64,000 bases of DNA from Chlorops oryzae. Taxonomy: Eukaryota > Arthropoda > Insecta > Diptera > Chloropidae. The notes below the pieces were generated by a model. It saw only the letters and a program-made list of their open reading frames with translations. It did not search any database and was not told the DNA's origin. Every line of letters begins with the position of its first letter. Position 1 is the stretch's first letter. Where the stretch lies: NCBI GenBank assembly GCA_020466095.1, contig CM035806.1, forward strand, positions 38,172,683 through 38,236,682, read 5' to 3'. The translations under genes were made by a program, and so were the position numbers. Shown in pieces: positions 11,839-22,828 of the stretch.

Positions 11839-12424
11839 TGCGCACTGCACACTTTTCACCAATTGATCCCGTTGCCCGTTATGCCTCACCGGCTATAAAC
11901 ACAATGTCAACAAAAGCCCACAATGGACAACATCGAGTACCGTACAGCTGTGCAAACTTTTGCCTTCGTTTCGAAATGATTTCCTGGCTTGTAACCCGAA
12001 GCGTCGGGCAGGCGAACGGACGAAAGGAAGAACAGACGGGCGGCTAGTTTTTCCGCTTCTTCATCTCCCGTTCGCTTTGAACGATTTGTTTTGATTTATT
12101 TCTTCGACAACCGTTGCTCCTTATTTCGTGATGTTGAATTTTTCGTTTTCGGCCTCCCGCCCGTGGAAACTAAGAAGCTAAGTCCAAAGCTCGGTGCGAC
12201 AATTTCTGCTGATGATACAGCTCCGAACGTGCAGTCAATACCTCCGAAGGTACGAATGCGAATGAATCGATGAATGAACATTTGCGCCGCTGGAAGTTGA
12301 GTGCGACTCGCTCACTAACTCGTATTTTAGCTTTTGTTACTGCGACGGCTTCCACTCGTGCTAACCGTCTGACGGTGTGACGGCCACACGATCTGACGAA
12401 TGTCTCGCTGGCTGGCTCGCTGGC

Positions 12425-12474
12425 TGACCGACCGACCGACCGACCGACCGACCGACCGACCGACCGACTGACTG
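12425..12474 (+). repeat. (GACC)n microsatellite
   Basis: About eleven GACC tetramers, ending GACTGACTGA. It is part of the GC-richer island at 11390-12800, where I find no protein-coding frame I recognise. Confidence 0.93.
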
Positions 12475-13251
12475 AAAAACGACTCGTCTATGGTTTAGTC
12501 TGGCTTGAAGACCGAGACCCCTGCTCTCGGACCGTTTGGGGTGTCGCCTCCTCCGTTTGTTAAGTCTGTCGTGTTGTCTAGTTTGGTTGGTCCCCTGTTC
12601 GTTTGTTTACCTGGTCGTTTACATATGGATGTATGTTGCCAGTTGCAGTTTGTTGAGTGCTTCTTTGCTGTTTGCTATGTCTTTTCACCGCTGCCAATCT
12701 GCGTTGTTTTCCCCCGTTTTTTTTTTTTTTTTTTTTAGCATTGCGTACTTGCGTCCGAAGGTGCACTTAATACAAATAAAGAAATATAAGTATGTATGTG
12801 CCTTTAAAAAGAAAGGTAAAATCAATCAGCTGCCGTTAATTTACATAAAATCGACCGAATGATCGTTCAGAGCTTCCCAATCTTGGATGCCATAATTCGA
12901 AATTTTATAAATTTGTCGTGGCTTTTGAAATTGAGTTCATTTAATTTTTTTTAAATAATTACCTACCTTGTAAGGAAAAAAATTGGATCAAATCATAAAA
13001 CTGGAAATTAAAACAATATTCACAATCCATCCAAGTTAATTTTTACCTTTTAGATTGGCTTCAAACTTCGGTGACGCAACATTTTGTTACATCGATCTTG
13101 CGATGTAAATTGGTTTTTTTTTTCTTGCTTTTCTTTTCTTTTCTTTTGTTTTATTGGAAAATATTTCAGGAGAGAAATCAATCATTTAATCAAGCTTCAT
13201 CAATGGCTTTATTAAATATTTTTTTCGAAATTTTATTATCACTAATAGAGA

Positions 13252-13425
13252 CAGTGGCGGATTCACCTTATAGGCAACATAGGCAGCTGCCAAGGGGTGT
13301 AAATTTTCAGGGGCGGAAAACTCTGATGGTCAATGCATTAATAACAGAAAAGGCGAAAGTTAGGCTGTTGTCTGAGACGGCAAAATCTCAACTGCCTAGG
13401 ACGGCGTTGACTTAATCCGCCTCTG
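13252..13425. mobile_element. hAT-like MITE
   Basis: The 174-bp unit has inverted ends CAGTGGCGGATT (left) and AATCCGCCTCTG (right), 11 of 12 matching. The ends resemble those of the element at 8050. The 8-bp flanks AATAGAGA and AATGAATA match at 5 of 8 positions, so the target duplication is eroded or not real. Confidence 0.6.
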
Positions 13426-13606
13426 AATGAATATTTTTCATTGACTCAGTTTCCCAAATATGCACGATAGTTTTCACACTTGGAGGGCGTCCAACTATGA
13501 GAGGTCGAAATGTAGAACGGGTTTATTTATTACATCAAGGAATTACTCTGAATCATCAGCGCATCGGGTAAAATTTTCATCCTCGCAGAGCCAAAACTGT
13601 ATCAAG

Positions 13607-13796
13607 GAGCGCTCGGACCATATAGAACTATAGCTGCAACTTCGGCCAAATTTTGGCGCGAGCCATCATGTTTTGGTGAAAAATATCAACTGTGGTGAAC
13701 CACGCCATAGCTCACACTATAGTTTGGTGTACCACGTAATAGCTTTTGGCCGAAGTTGCAGCTATGTTATTGTTCTATATGGCTCGGATGCGGTTA
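13607..13796. repeat. fold-back MITE
   Basis: The arms contain CTCGGACCATATAGAAC, then ATAGCTGCAACTTCGGCCAAA on the left, and the complement on the right (TTTGGCCGAAGTTGCAGCTAT in two parts, then GTTCTATATGGCTCGG). The loop includes two GGTG..CCAC words. No coding capacity. Confidence 0.65.
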
Positions 13797-13937
13797 AAGT
13801 GCTCGGATGAGCTGTCCAGTTTTTTTTTTCTTCCTTGATTTTAATAAAAAAATATTTGCACAATATTTGTATCAATTTGAGATCTACGGACCAGAACTAG
13901 TTAAACGAGGTGAATTTTAATTTTTTTTTTTTTTACC

Positions 13938-14092
13938 GGAATGTCACAGAAATCAAAATCGCCAAAAATTAACGATTTTGGAAATTTCATCTTTAAATGA
14001 GAAATGGAAAGCTGGGTCAAAACTAGATCGTCATGATCTTTGCACCAATGTAAACTCTAAACGATTTTGCAGTTCATTTCTGTGACATCCCC
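13938..14092. repeat. inverted-repeat MITE
   Basis: GGAATGTCACAGAAAT on the left is matched by the complement ATTTCTGTGACATCCC on the right, with an AAAATCG word inside each end. About 155 bp. Confidence 0.5.
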
Positions 14093-14560
14093 ATCACATT
14101 TTTTACTTTTTTCAAGTGGCAACCGTGCTGTCAGCTGATTGCAAGAAGGTAATGCGCATTGACAGTCTGGAGACTTATTTTTGTGATTTGCATTAGCGGT
14201 TCTTAATTTCGTATTTCAGCTGTAATCTGTTTAAGGTATTAGACTTTTTATTTTATCATACTGGATGAAGTTTCTTTCGGATCATTTATTAGGTACTTCA
14301 GTTAAATTTTCCCAGTCTAAGGCTAAAACTTTGTCATAGATAGGAAATTAAAGCCACACTTTTCGCGATCCTGCAACCTACAAATCGATCAAGAACTTTT
14401 CTAGCCAACTAACATTGCAATTTTTGTGCAATCTACTGCACATCCATGCAAATACTTAGGATAACAGTCAAGCTTTCGTTAATTGAGACCCGCATTGAAC
14501 CGAAAAACTTTTGAATTATTTGCGATCCTCCATACATATAAGACGGAGAACTGTGATATG

Positions 14561-14898
14561 TAGGTTAGGTTAGGTTAGGTTAGGTTGGGTAAGGTTAGGT
14601 TGGGTTAGGTTGGGTTAGGTTGGGTAAGGTTAGGTTGGGTTAGGTTGGGTTAGGTTGGATTAGGTTGGGTTAGGTTGGGTTCGGTTAGGTTGGGTAAGGT
14701 TAGGTTAGCTTGGCTGCCACCAAGGGTGACACACTTGGGCACCAAATGGATCCGTTGTGATACCACGTATAATGGGAAAACAAAGAAAATCAGAAACTGA
14801 AAAACGACACAAACATCCACGACCTCAGATGGGAGTCGAACCCGAAGCCTTTCGTTTCGTAAATTGACATTCCAGTAAACTACGTCACAGAGGCCGAC
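14561..14898 (-). mobile_element. tRNA-derived SINE with pentameric TTAGG-type tail
   Basis: Read on the minus strand, the element begins at 14898 with GCCTCTGTGACGTAGTTTAC, which resembles the start and A box of a tRNA gene. It continues to a good B box GGTTCGACTCC inside a GGG/CCC stem (about 14833-14843). The tRNA-like part is about 73 bases. A unique body of about 110 bases follows, then a tail of about 30 pentamers, strictly period 5, read on the plus strand as TAGGT/TGGGT/AAGGT (14561-14710). The perfect 10-bp flanks CTGTGATATG (14551-14560 and 14899-14908) are the target-site duplication. Together these show a SINE inserted by target-primed reverse transcription. Confidence 0.85.
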
Positions 14899-14909
14899 CT
14901 GTGATATGC

Positions 14910-16760
14910 AAGTTTGCAAATTAAATTATTTTTAAGATTTAAAAACTGTTTTGTTAGACTTCTTGTCACGTCCGAGCATATCTAATTGCCTTTCTGATCA
15001 GCATTAAATTTTGATAAGTATAAAAGTCCGGAAGAGCTACGCGATAATAGTTAGAATCAATATTTTCATTTCCCAAATTCTTCCATTCGGGACTTAAAAT
15101 TTCGAAAAAAAAAAAAAGCTGTCACGTCCGTTTGGAAATACCCAAAAAAAAAAAAAAAACTTTTTTTTTTGAAAAAAACTTTTCTAGATCTATTTACAAT
15201 TGACCTGTGTCTTATCCGACACACCTTTTGTGCCACTGTCCTGCACTGGCAAGAAGAAGAATCGAAATAACGGCACACCATTGGATAGTGAGGACGAGAT
15301 TGTCAAACTCAAAATCAAAGACTTGCTTACACTTACGTATGGAGTAGTCATGAGAGTTGAAACCGAACACTTCACGATACAACAACCAAGACGAATCATC
15401 TAATGAAAGTCAAATTGAGTGGGGCTAGGATCACCGCAATCCAGCTCGTACCAGTTTAAAATTCGGTACTGACGTGCTCGACTGGAACTCCAAGGGAGGG
15501 AAAATGGTAACTCATCGTTTTTAGTCCCACAGGAGAAGCAGATAACAAACGTCATTCAGCGTACAGACTCAATAGAAGGGCAGAAGCCTAATATAGGGCT
15601 TCAGCTCTTTAAGAAAGTCTTGAAGGACGAAAAAGGACCCAACCCTACCGTGTTCTACTTCGATTAATCTCTCAATTCAGTGGGGCCTGTGGATGAGAGC
15701 TGAGGTTTCCAACGTCCCACATTATATAAGTAATTATACATTATCATATTCGACGAAACCAAATAAGAGAAATACTTAATTTAACCCAAGTACTTTCAAG
15801 AACTGTAGAAAAACTTTTGTTCATATTCGATGACCTCAGAATTGTATGTCACAACCACAGTGTTATCAGTTGCTTGAAGGTGATCCTTTATGGTAAAAAT
15901 TTTAACTAATTGTATCAGGCTTTTATAAAATTCGAAGTTATAGCATCTCGAAATATTATACAACTTGCTTTAACCAGATAATTTATCTCACTCATGTATG
16001 GGGCATTTCACGGTCAAGTGTACCCGCTCAAAAAACTTCATACCTGGGATTTCGATGAAACTTGGTGGAAATGTTGCGCTATGATAGTACATGAATTGTG
16101 CAAAAGGAGGAGGGGAAATATTGACCGGGTGCCTAGATACAGGGTGTTAAACTTTCGGTCCTTTTTGTATTCAAAAAATTCTACGTCTCGCAAATTACCA
16201 AATGAACAAAATGTGATAAAAGATTTTTATAGATTTTTGTCTGCTCTTTCCGAAAAAAATATTACAATTCCCAGAAATTATTATTGATCCACAAAAAAAA
16301 CGGTTTTTATTTTTATAAGCAATTTTTCGCCGAATGCGACATTTTTGATATTTTTTAAAATAATTTTAAACGAAAGCTGAGCTTTTTTTCTATAAAATGA
16401 CATCTTAAAGAGGATGGGATCTCCAAAGCTAACGACTCAATGGAGGTGTAGAACCCAGCGCGACCCACGCGCCAAGCACGCAGAAGCCGCTATTCAGCTG
16501 TGGCTGCTGAACTTCTCAAGTTGATAAAGTTGATTTTAAATTTTAATTTTAAATTTTGTAAATTTTGAGGACTCTATTGTAACTATATATATATGTATAT
16601 ATTTATATATATTATGTATATATATATTATATATATGTCAATGAGTATATGTAGGCATCTATTATACTTGTAAATATATAAAAACTATGTGCATTTTTGG
16701 TCATGGGAGAGACAACAGTTGCATCGCTTGTGAAACAAATTGATGCGATTGTTCCTGCCC
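14910..16760. other. no identifiable gene; weak coding-like stretch 15200-15700
   Basis: The frame at 15200-15403 (+) encodes a Lys/Asp-rich peptide with no ATG at its upstream end, and the next 300 bases also look less AT-rich than usual. This may be a decayed gene or transposon ORF. The frame at 15994-16287 starts with ATG but matches nothing I know. A TATATA-rich tract lies at 16586-16640. Confidence 0.4.
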
Positions 16761-17208
16761 ATACACTGAGCGAAAAATCGTAGTAAAATTAACAAAAACG
16801 AAGTTAATTTAACTACGAACAGCAATGATTTGGCTCGATTAACGGGCGTAGTTAATATAATCACAAATGTAGTTAAAGAAGAATTTACTTCGCGTAGGGA
16901 GCATTCCACGTACGGGACAAATAATATTCATGATATTTTTTTATGTTTAAATGTTTAATTGGATGAAAAGATTATTTCAATGTACTCATATTAAGATATT
17001 TAGCAGGATATACTCGTAAGGTGCCCTTTCGAAAACTTTTGAGTAATTATCAGAGTGAATAAATGCTTGTTTTTGCATACGTCATACTATTTTTGCATAT
17101 TTTAGCAGTGCGAGCTATTTTCTTGCCAAAAACTATTTTTCGTGCATATTTCCCATATTTTTGGTTAATTGTACTATTTTAAAATGCCTTTTCCTACCTA
17201 ATTTTTCG

Positions 17209-17355
17209 AAAAAATCAACAATCGGGCATGTGACAGAAATTGAATACGACAGAAAACGTTCGATTTTCGGTTAAATTTTCATACAAATCTAAGCGAAATC
17301 GAACGTTTTCTGTCCGTATTCGATTTCTGTCACATGCCCGATTGTTAGATTTTTT
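17209..17355. repeat. long near-perfect hairpin
   Basis: Arms of about 55 bases, for example ATCGGGCATGTGACAGAAAT and GAAAACGTTCGATTT, pair with only a few mismatches around a loop of about 30 bases. The outermost AAAAAATC/GATTTTTT also pair. A transcript across it would be a strong RNA hairpin. Confidence 0.8.
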
Positions 17356-17569
17356 TCAGCTGATTTAATTTCTGCTTTATTATTTTCCTTTGTCAATGAC
17401 TCTTTTAAGGGCTGTGTCCAATACTGGCGTTATACGTTCGATTCGCGTATTTACGTTTGAGTGTGTTTTAAAATTTTGCCCCCTTACCTCTTCAGACGTT
17501 GAACGATCTTTTTCATCATCCTTTTAAGCAAGAAGCGCCAACATTTTTCGTTTGAAAATGTAAAAGTCA

Positions 17570-17961
17570 TATATCGTCGCTTAAAGTGTAAACCTGCTAA
17601 GTCCACTTTTAACCGATTCCGAATTTTCGATGTCATTCGAACGAAAAAAAGAACACTGCATCGTCAGGCAAAAAATCTTTTTTAATTTCAAATTCTAAAT
17701 ACGGAGAATTGGTGATGAGTAAAACTGCTAAGTCCAACTGTGGTGAAAGTTCACAGCTAACACCAACAAGTGACTCCAAGTAGACTTTGTATGGTGCACA
17801 GAATCGAATTTAGAAGAGACTTCATATAGGAACAAAATAAACCATCCATATTTTGGGTCTCCTTCCCTATTTTGAAGTCTTGAAAAAAAAGTGTTTTTTA
17901 TTTACCCTGTAAAGTTTTGAAATTGTTAGTTAGCAAGTTTACACTTTAAGCCGACGATATT
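17570..17961. repeat. MITE with CTTAAAGTGTAAAC ends
   Basis: ATATCGTCGCTTAAAGTGTA at the left is repeated inverted at the right (TACACTTTAAGCCGACGATAT region), followed inward by CTGCTAAGTCC on the left and at about 17729. Length about 392 bp, no coding capacity. Confidence 0.7.
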
Positions 17962-18610
17962 TTAATAAGTCCGCTGAATAAAAAATAAATTTTAACTGCA
18001 TATTTTTTGGACTATTTTCCTTGTTTTTTCGAGCTTTTTATAGCGCTTATTTTGCGTTTTTTTCGGGCTTTTTTTACTCACTCTGGTAATTATATTAATT
18101 TTTGTCTGTTTGTACGGGATAAAAGTATCATTTTCTGTTGAATGCTCCGTAGTAAGTTTAAATAAGAAAGTAGTAGCAAATCCAAAGTCGACGGATTCGA
18201 TCCTCGGTCAGGCGGGCGGTTTTTTTAAACAAATATATACTGTTTAATATATAATATTTAAGACCCCTACAGGGAAAAAAAGCTTTAAAGTATACTTTTT
18301 ATGCAAAAAAAAAAGACATATTATTTAGGAAGCCGGGATGGAACCTCTTATTTATGGCTGGAAAGCTAGTTTTCTTCATCCAGACTGCGCTTTTTGCCCT
18401 TTAAATATTTTTCCATTTACTCGAATTCCCATTTTTCACACACTTCATTCGCCTGCTATAGGATTTTTACTCGAGCCCTTCGGATTGCGGAGCGGATACG
18501 TTATCCATACGCTACGGAGAAATCTAATTTGCGTGGACTAAATATGTTATTTAAAGTCAAATGAAAACTATTTTCGTGTTTTTTGATAAAAGTTTTTTAA
18601 ATAGGTACGT

Positions 18611-19374
18611 CAGGGCCGTTTCTAGGTTTTTTGGGCCCCTAGGCTGTGCCTGTGGAGCGGGCCCCCTTAGAGTAGCAAAAAAAATAGCTATGCAGACATA
18701 TCGTTTACGCAGTGAAAAACCAAAAGGCAATACCATTTTGTGGTGCAGGCCCCCCTTGTGGTGCGGGCCCATAGGCTGCAGCCTATGTAGCCTTTGCCTA
18801 ATGCTCGTAACTGTACTGTTTTTCGCAGTTTTGTACTTTTTTTTAGACCGAAAAACTGCGTACTTCTTTTTTCCCCTAAAAAACTGGTTTTTATTTTGAA
18901 AACTGGTTTTTACTTAGAAAGCGCTACATATATGAATGGCAGCACAAAGCAAAGATATAAGACACATGCGAAAGAAAGAGACGGGGTTTCAGTGCCCAAA
19001 TAACAATTTTTTACTTTTTAGTGCGTGATCAAAGCTTGTTTTTTAGTTTTTTAAACTATATTTTATTTGTTGTTAATTTCCATTAAATAAAATGAATGTT
19101 GCGGAATTGTCATAAGCGCCAATTTCCCAAACATTTTTTGTGTGGCTTTTATGGCAGAGAAGAACATTTGCAATGAGATTGCAGTCTCATCTTGCAAAAT
19201 CAGGCGATGGCCCTCACATGGTTACCAACGAGTTGCGACGATATGCATGTACTGTTTTTTGTACTGTTTTCGCCAAATCTATGTACTTCTTTTTATCAGT
19301 TTTTGGATGAAAAAAAAAACTGTTTTTGGCCAGAAAAGAGTTACGAGCATTACCTATGCCTAAAAACGGCCCTG
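18611..19374. mobile_element. hAT-like element with 8-bp target duplication
   Basis: The element starts CAGGGCCGTTT and ends AAACGGCCCTG. The flanks AGGTACGT (18603-18610) and ACGTACGT (19375-19382) match at 7 of 8 positions. At 764 bp it has no recognisable transposase, so it is non-autonomous. Confidence 0.75.
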
Positions 19375-19730
19375 ACGTACGTATTGAAATTTGCTCTTCT
19401 AGAATACGTATGGTTGTTAAAGTCAAGTTTAAATACGTCCGTACTACAGTTTTGCTGTGAAAAAACGACGATCGTAGTATACTAAGAAACGTTGTTAATT
19501 GCACAATCGTAGTTTTCTCTCAGTGCAGAAATCTTGGTCATTGAAAACGTTCACCTTTGTTTGCGAAATATAGATAGATAATGCATAAAACCAAACAACG
19601 GTAACTGGGTTTAGATAACATTTGGTCAGTAGTCAGCGTTGCCATTGATACATTTTTTCTCGTACCAAATACATCTCTAAATCCTACCATAACCGATTGC
19701 AGCCTTCCAAAAAACTTGCAGGTACAGTAC

Positions 19731-20030
19731 TTTCGCTATATAAGAAACTCGTATATAAGAAAACGCCGCTTTTAAGAAACTGCTTACCAAACCAAAAACT
19801 TTTTTTGTATGGAAACAATTTTTATAAAAGAAACTTTGTTTTTATCAAAAAATGTATACCGCTATTTTCAAGTATTTCAGGGTTCAGGGGTTTTATATAA
19901 GAAATAATTTTCTTACAAACGGTTTTTTTTTTATATAAGAAAGAATTTTCTTATAAACTGGTTTTTATATAAAAAAAAAACCGGATATAAGAAAGAAATT
20001 TCTTGGCACAATCGACTTTTTATATAGCGC
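19731..20030. repeat. TATATAAGAAA-rich inverted-repeat unit
   Basis: TTTCGCTATATAAGAAACTCG-like sequence (in two parts) at the left is mirrored by TTTTTATATAGCG at the right. Between them the word TATATAAGAAA or its complement recurs at least five times. Possibly a small transposon with subterminal repeats. Confidence 0.5.
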
Positions 20031-20060
20031 AATTAATAAATGTGCAGTAACAAAAGTCAT

Positions 20061-21218
20061 ATATGGGCATTTCCAGGTAATCGTACGCGGAATTCGTACG
20101 CAAATAGAGTTGAATAGATTTTACAAAAATTGGAGTGACTCCAAGAAAATGGTGTCGATATGTTCCACTCAGAGAGTTTATCATTTGAAAAAAAAAAATT
20201 AAGTAGATTTGAAATGTTTGAGTCGGAAAAATCGAGCGAAATAGGGCTATATCGTACGTGACCAAAAACGGAAGTACTTTTGAGGTACTTGTAAAAATGT
20301 GCAAAACTCTGCGAATTAATGGAGTTTATTTTTTTGTTTCTAACTTCTTGCACTTAGTGAAATATTTCTCCTTTTAAATTCGTTATGTTTAAATTAAAAA
20401 AATCTTTAGTTGATTTTATAGGGAACAAAGTTCCCCGGTTAAATTTATTGTTTTTACGGAATTATTTGGCGTTAAGTTTTCGCTGCCACCCAACCCTGTC
20501 ATATACTTATTTAACTCTTATTTTTCCCTTGAATGAATACCCAGCTCATTTGTTGCTCATTCTAAGCTCATCTCTTGTTGCCTCGTAATGAATTTTAGAC
20601 ATATGATAAAAAAAAAAAAAAAAACAAATTTCAATTGGGCTCTCAACAAATCGTACCATTTTTAGTACTTACGATATCGTACGTGACCAACTTGCTTGGC
20701 TTATAAATTTTTTGTTTTACGAAATTAAAAAAAATTTTTTTTAAATCTATTATTTGCCCGATGGCCTTGATTTGGAAATTAATTTTCGTTCACCTGCGAC
20801 CGACAAATAACAAATGAGGAAGAAAAACAATGTTTTTGGTCATCGTACGTGACATTAGAATAGCATCCAAGGAAAATAAAAAAAAACACCGCTAATCGAA
20901 CGCCTTATTTTCTCTTTGCTCATGAATCTACTTAATTGTTGTTGTAACAATAATTTGAGAGTAGAAATGCAATGTTACAAATAGCTGAAGTGAGTCGTTT
21001 GAAGAGAGGAAGTAGTTGATCAAAACTGCTTAAAATGAATCAACGAGACAATTGACTTTAAGCCGTTATTTTTTTTTCTTTCAAATTTTAATAGGCTGGA
21101 AATGCTTCCAGATAATTCAATTTTAGTATTTTTGCCTTCCATAGCCAATGTTGGAAAAAAATTTCGAGCACTTTTATTTTTTCAGTCGTGGTTGACATAT
21201 TCATGGAAATGCCCATAT
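20061..21218. mobile_element. element with ATATGGGCATTTCCA ends
   Basis: The inverted ends ATATGGGCATTTCCAGG (20061) and its near complement (ending at 21218) enclose about 1.16 kb. The word TCGTACGTGACC or close variants occur at least four times (about 20082, 20250, 20680, 20840), a typical subterminal transposase-binding arrangement. Related end sequence ATATGGGCATTTCCTG is found alone at about 29557. No transposase frame was identified. Confidence 0.55.
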
Positions 21219-21956
21219 GCAAGGTTACGCCTATCATGTTAAGCATCATTTAAATTAGGGTTTACAATCTTCGATGTGTAAGATTTGGAATATAAGTTAA
21301 TTTTGCGATAACGGAAATATATAAAAATGGTTTTTTTTTTCCAAAATGAAACAATTTCCACAATCCTACCAAAATCTGATTCAACCTAACGACCTACCAA
21401 AGGAAAAAAATCCTACCAGATTTGGTAGGAAATGCCATAAGTGGCAACGCTGGTCAGTAGGTCTATTTGTTAAGCAATTTTGTCTATTCCGAGTGCTTTT
21501 ATGGTGATCTATTGGCGTACGAGGCATATATGCACGAGGCTTTTGTTTGCCATCATGCGTGCCGAGAGGAAGTTAACTGAAAACATGGGCTTGACTGTTA
21601 GGCAAAGGAGAATCCCGGGGTGGGAAAAAGTGCATATTATAGGCTTTCTAAGTTGATGAGGAAATTCAAAAAAAAATAAATAACTGTTTCCAAGACAGTC
21701 ATACAAAACCATGTGACCATCGACATCAATTTGCGACAAAAAATCTAGTCGCACTAAAGACAAAAAAAGCGAAGAAATTCAAAATGAAAGGCAAAAAAAA
21801 AAAACAAATCACAAAGAAAATAAAAAGGAATACTTACATATAAAAAAGAAAAAGTGAAGAGTAAAGAGTACGAAACCGCTATGTGCATTATTCCGCTTGT
21901 CATATGATACCTTGCATCAGACTCACTGAGAAGGTGGGAGACTACTACTGCTGCTG

Positions 21957-22008
21957 TTGTTGTTGTTGTTCTTGTAGTTCTTGTTGTTGTTGTTGTTGTT
22001 GTCGGTGG
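21957..22008 (+). repeat. (TTG)n microsatellite
   Basis: TTG trimers with CTTGTAG interruptions. The reading frame across it on the minus strand (poly-Thr) is an artefact. Confidence 0.9.
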
Positions 22009-22828
22009 TGGCGGCTTGAGGTGGATGTGGTTTTGCTTGCTCGCTAGCTCGCTTGCTTTGTTTAATGTTTTTGGTGGCGATTGCATTTCATGTTGCTACA
22101 ATGACGCTTGACCGTTTTCTGTGTATGATGCATAGACTTTTTTCCTTTCTTCTTTTCTTGTCGTTTAATGTTCCGTGCTATTGAGTGAAGTCTGTAACCG
22201 AACTGTAAGGGAACTGCAGATAAGCTGGGTGTTCGAATTGCATTCACTTTGACGGGAAGTATTTAACAAAGGGAAATTTTTTACTAAGCTATTCATCGCG
22301 TTACATGGATTTCTTGTGGGAATATGTATGTACATATGGATGTACATGCTAAGTCAGCAGGAAAATTATTTAGAACTTGTTTTGACTTTTTTAGTTTCTA
22401 CGTACAAATTTGGAATAGGTATGTATGTGTGTACTTCAAAAGCAAAGTTTGTTAGATAATTTAATATTGAACTGAAGCGTTTCAAATTGACGATTCTAAT
22501 AATTGTTCTTCCACAAAGCAGCGTTGTCGGAAGAACTCCAATTTTTATTGCTCTGAATATACAATTCTATATTCTCAACAATTCGAAGCATTAGTGCATC
22601 CTTTGTTCGTGTGAGTGAAGCAAGTCAAAGTACCCTTCAGGACATACGAGTAGCTCATCTCTAACGTTGTTCTAGTGCAAATTTCGCCAGCACTAGTTCT
22701 TTTTTATACCCCTGCCAATGCATTGCACTATAGAAAATTAGCATTGCGTGAGGGCGGGAAATCACCATTTCACTTTTGAATTATAGCTGTTCTGGTGCTG
22801 GGGGAACCAATTGGATATATTTGGTATA

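Larger units (their letters stand above)
16764..19526. mobile_element. outer DNA transposon of a nest (CACTGAG ends)
   Basis: CACTGAGCGAAAA at 16764 is matched by the complement TTTTCTCTCAGTG ending at 19526, and both sides carry TCGTAGT words close in. The unit spans three further inserted structures (17209-17355, 17570-17961, 18611-19374). Once these are removed it would be about 1.46 kb. No transposase is visible, and the superfamily is undetermined. Confidence 0.45.
19633..21452. mobile_element. hAT-like element, host of two further insertions
   Basis: CAGCGTTGCCA at 19634 and the complement TGGCAACGCTG ending at 21452 are flanked by a perfect 8-bp duplication GTCAGTAG (19625-19632 and 21453-21460), with one extra T on the left. 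CCTACCA words lie inside both ends. The interior holds the repeat 19731-20030 and the GGGCATTTCC element 20061-21218. No intact transposase is visible. Confidence 0.75.

Noticed and set aside
14561..14710. True interstitial telomere array
   Set aside because: The pentamers are the 3' tail of a SINE with its own target duplication, so a chromosome-end fusion is not needed to explain them.
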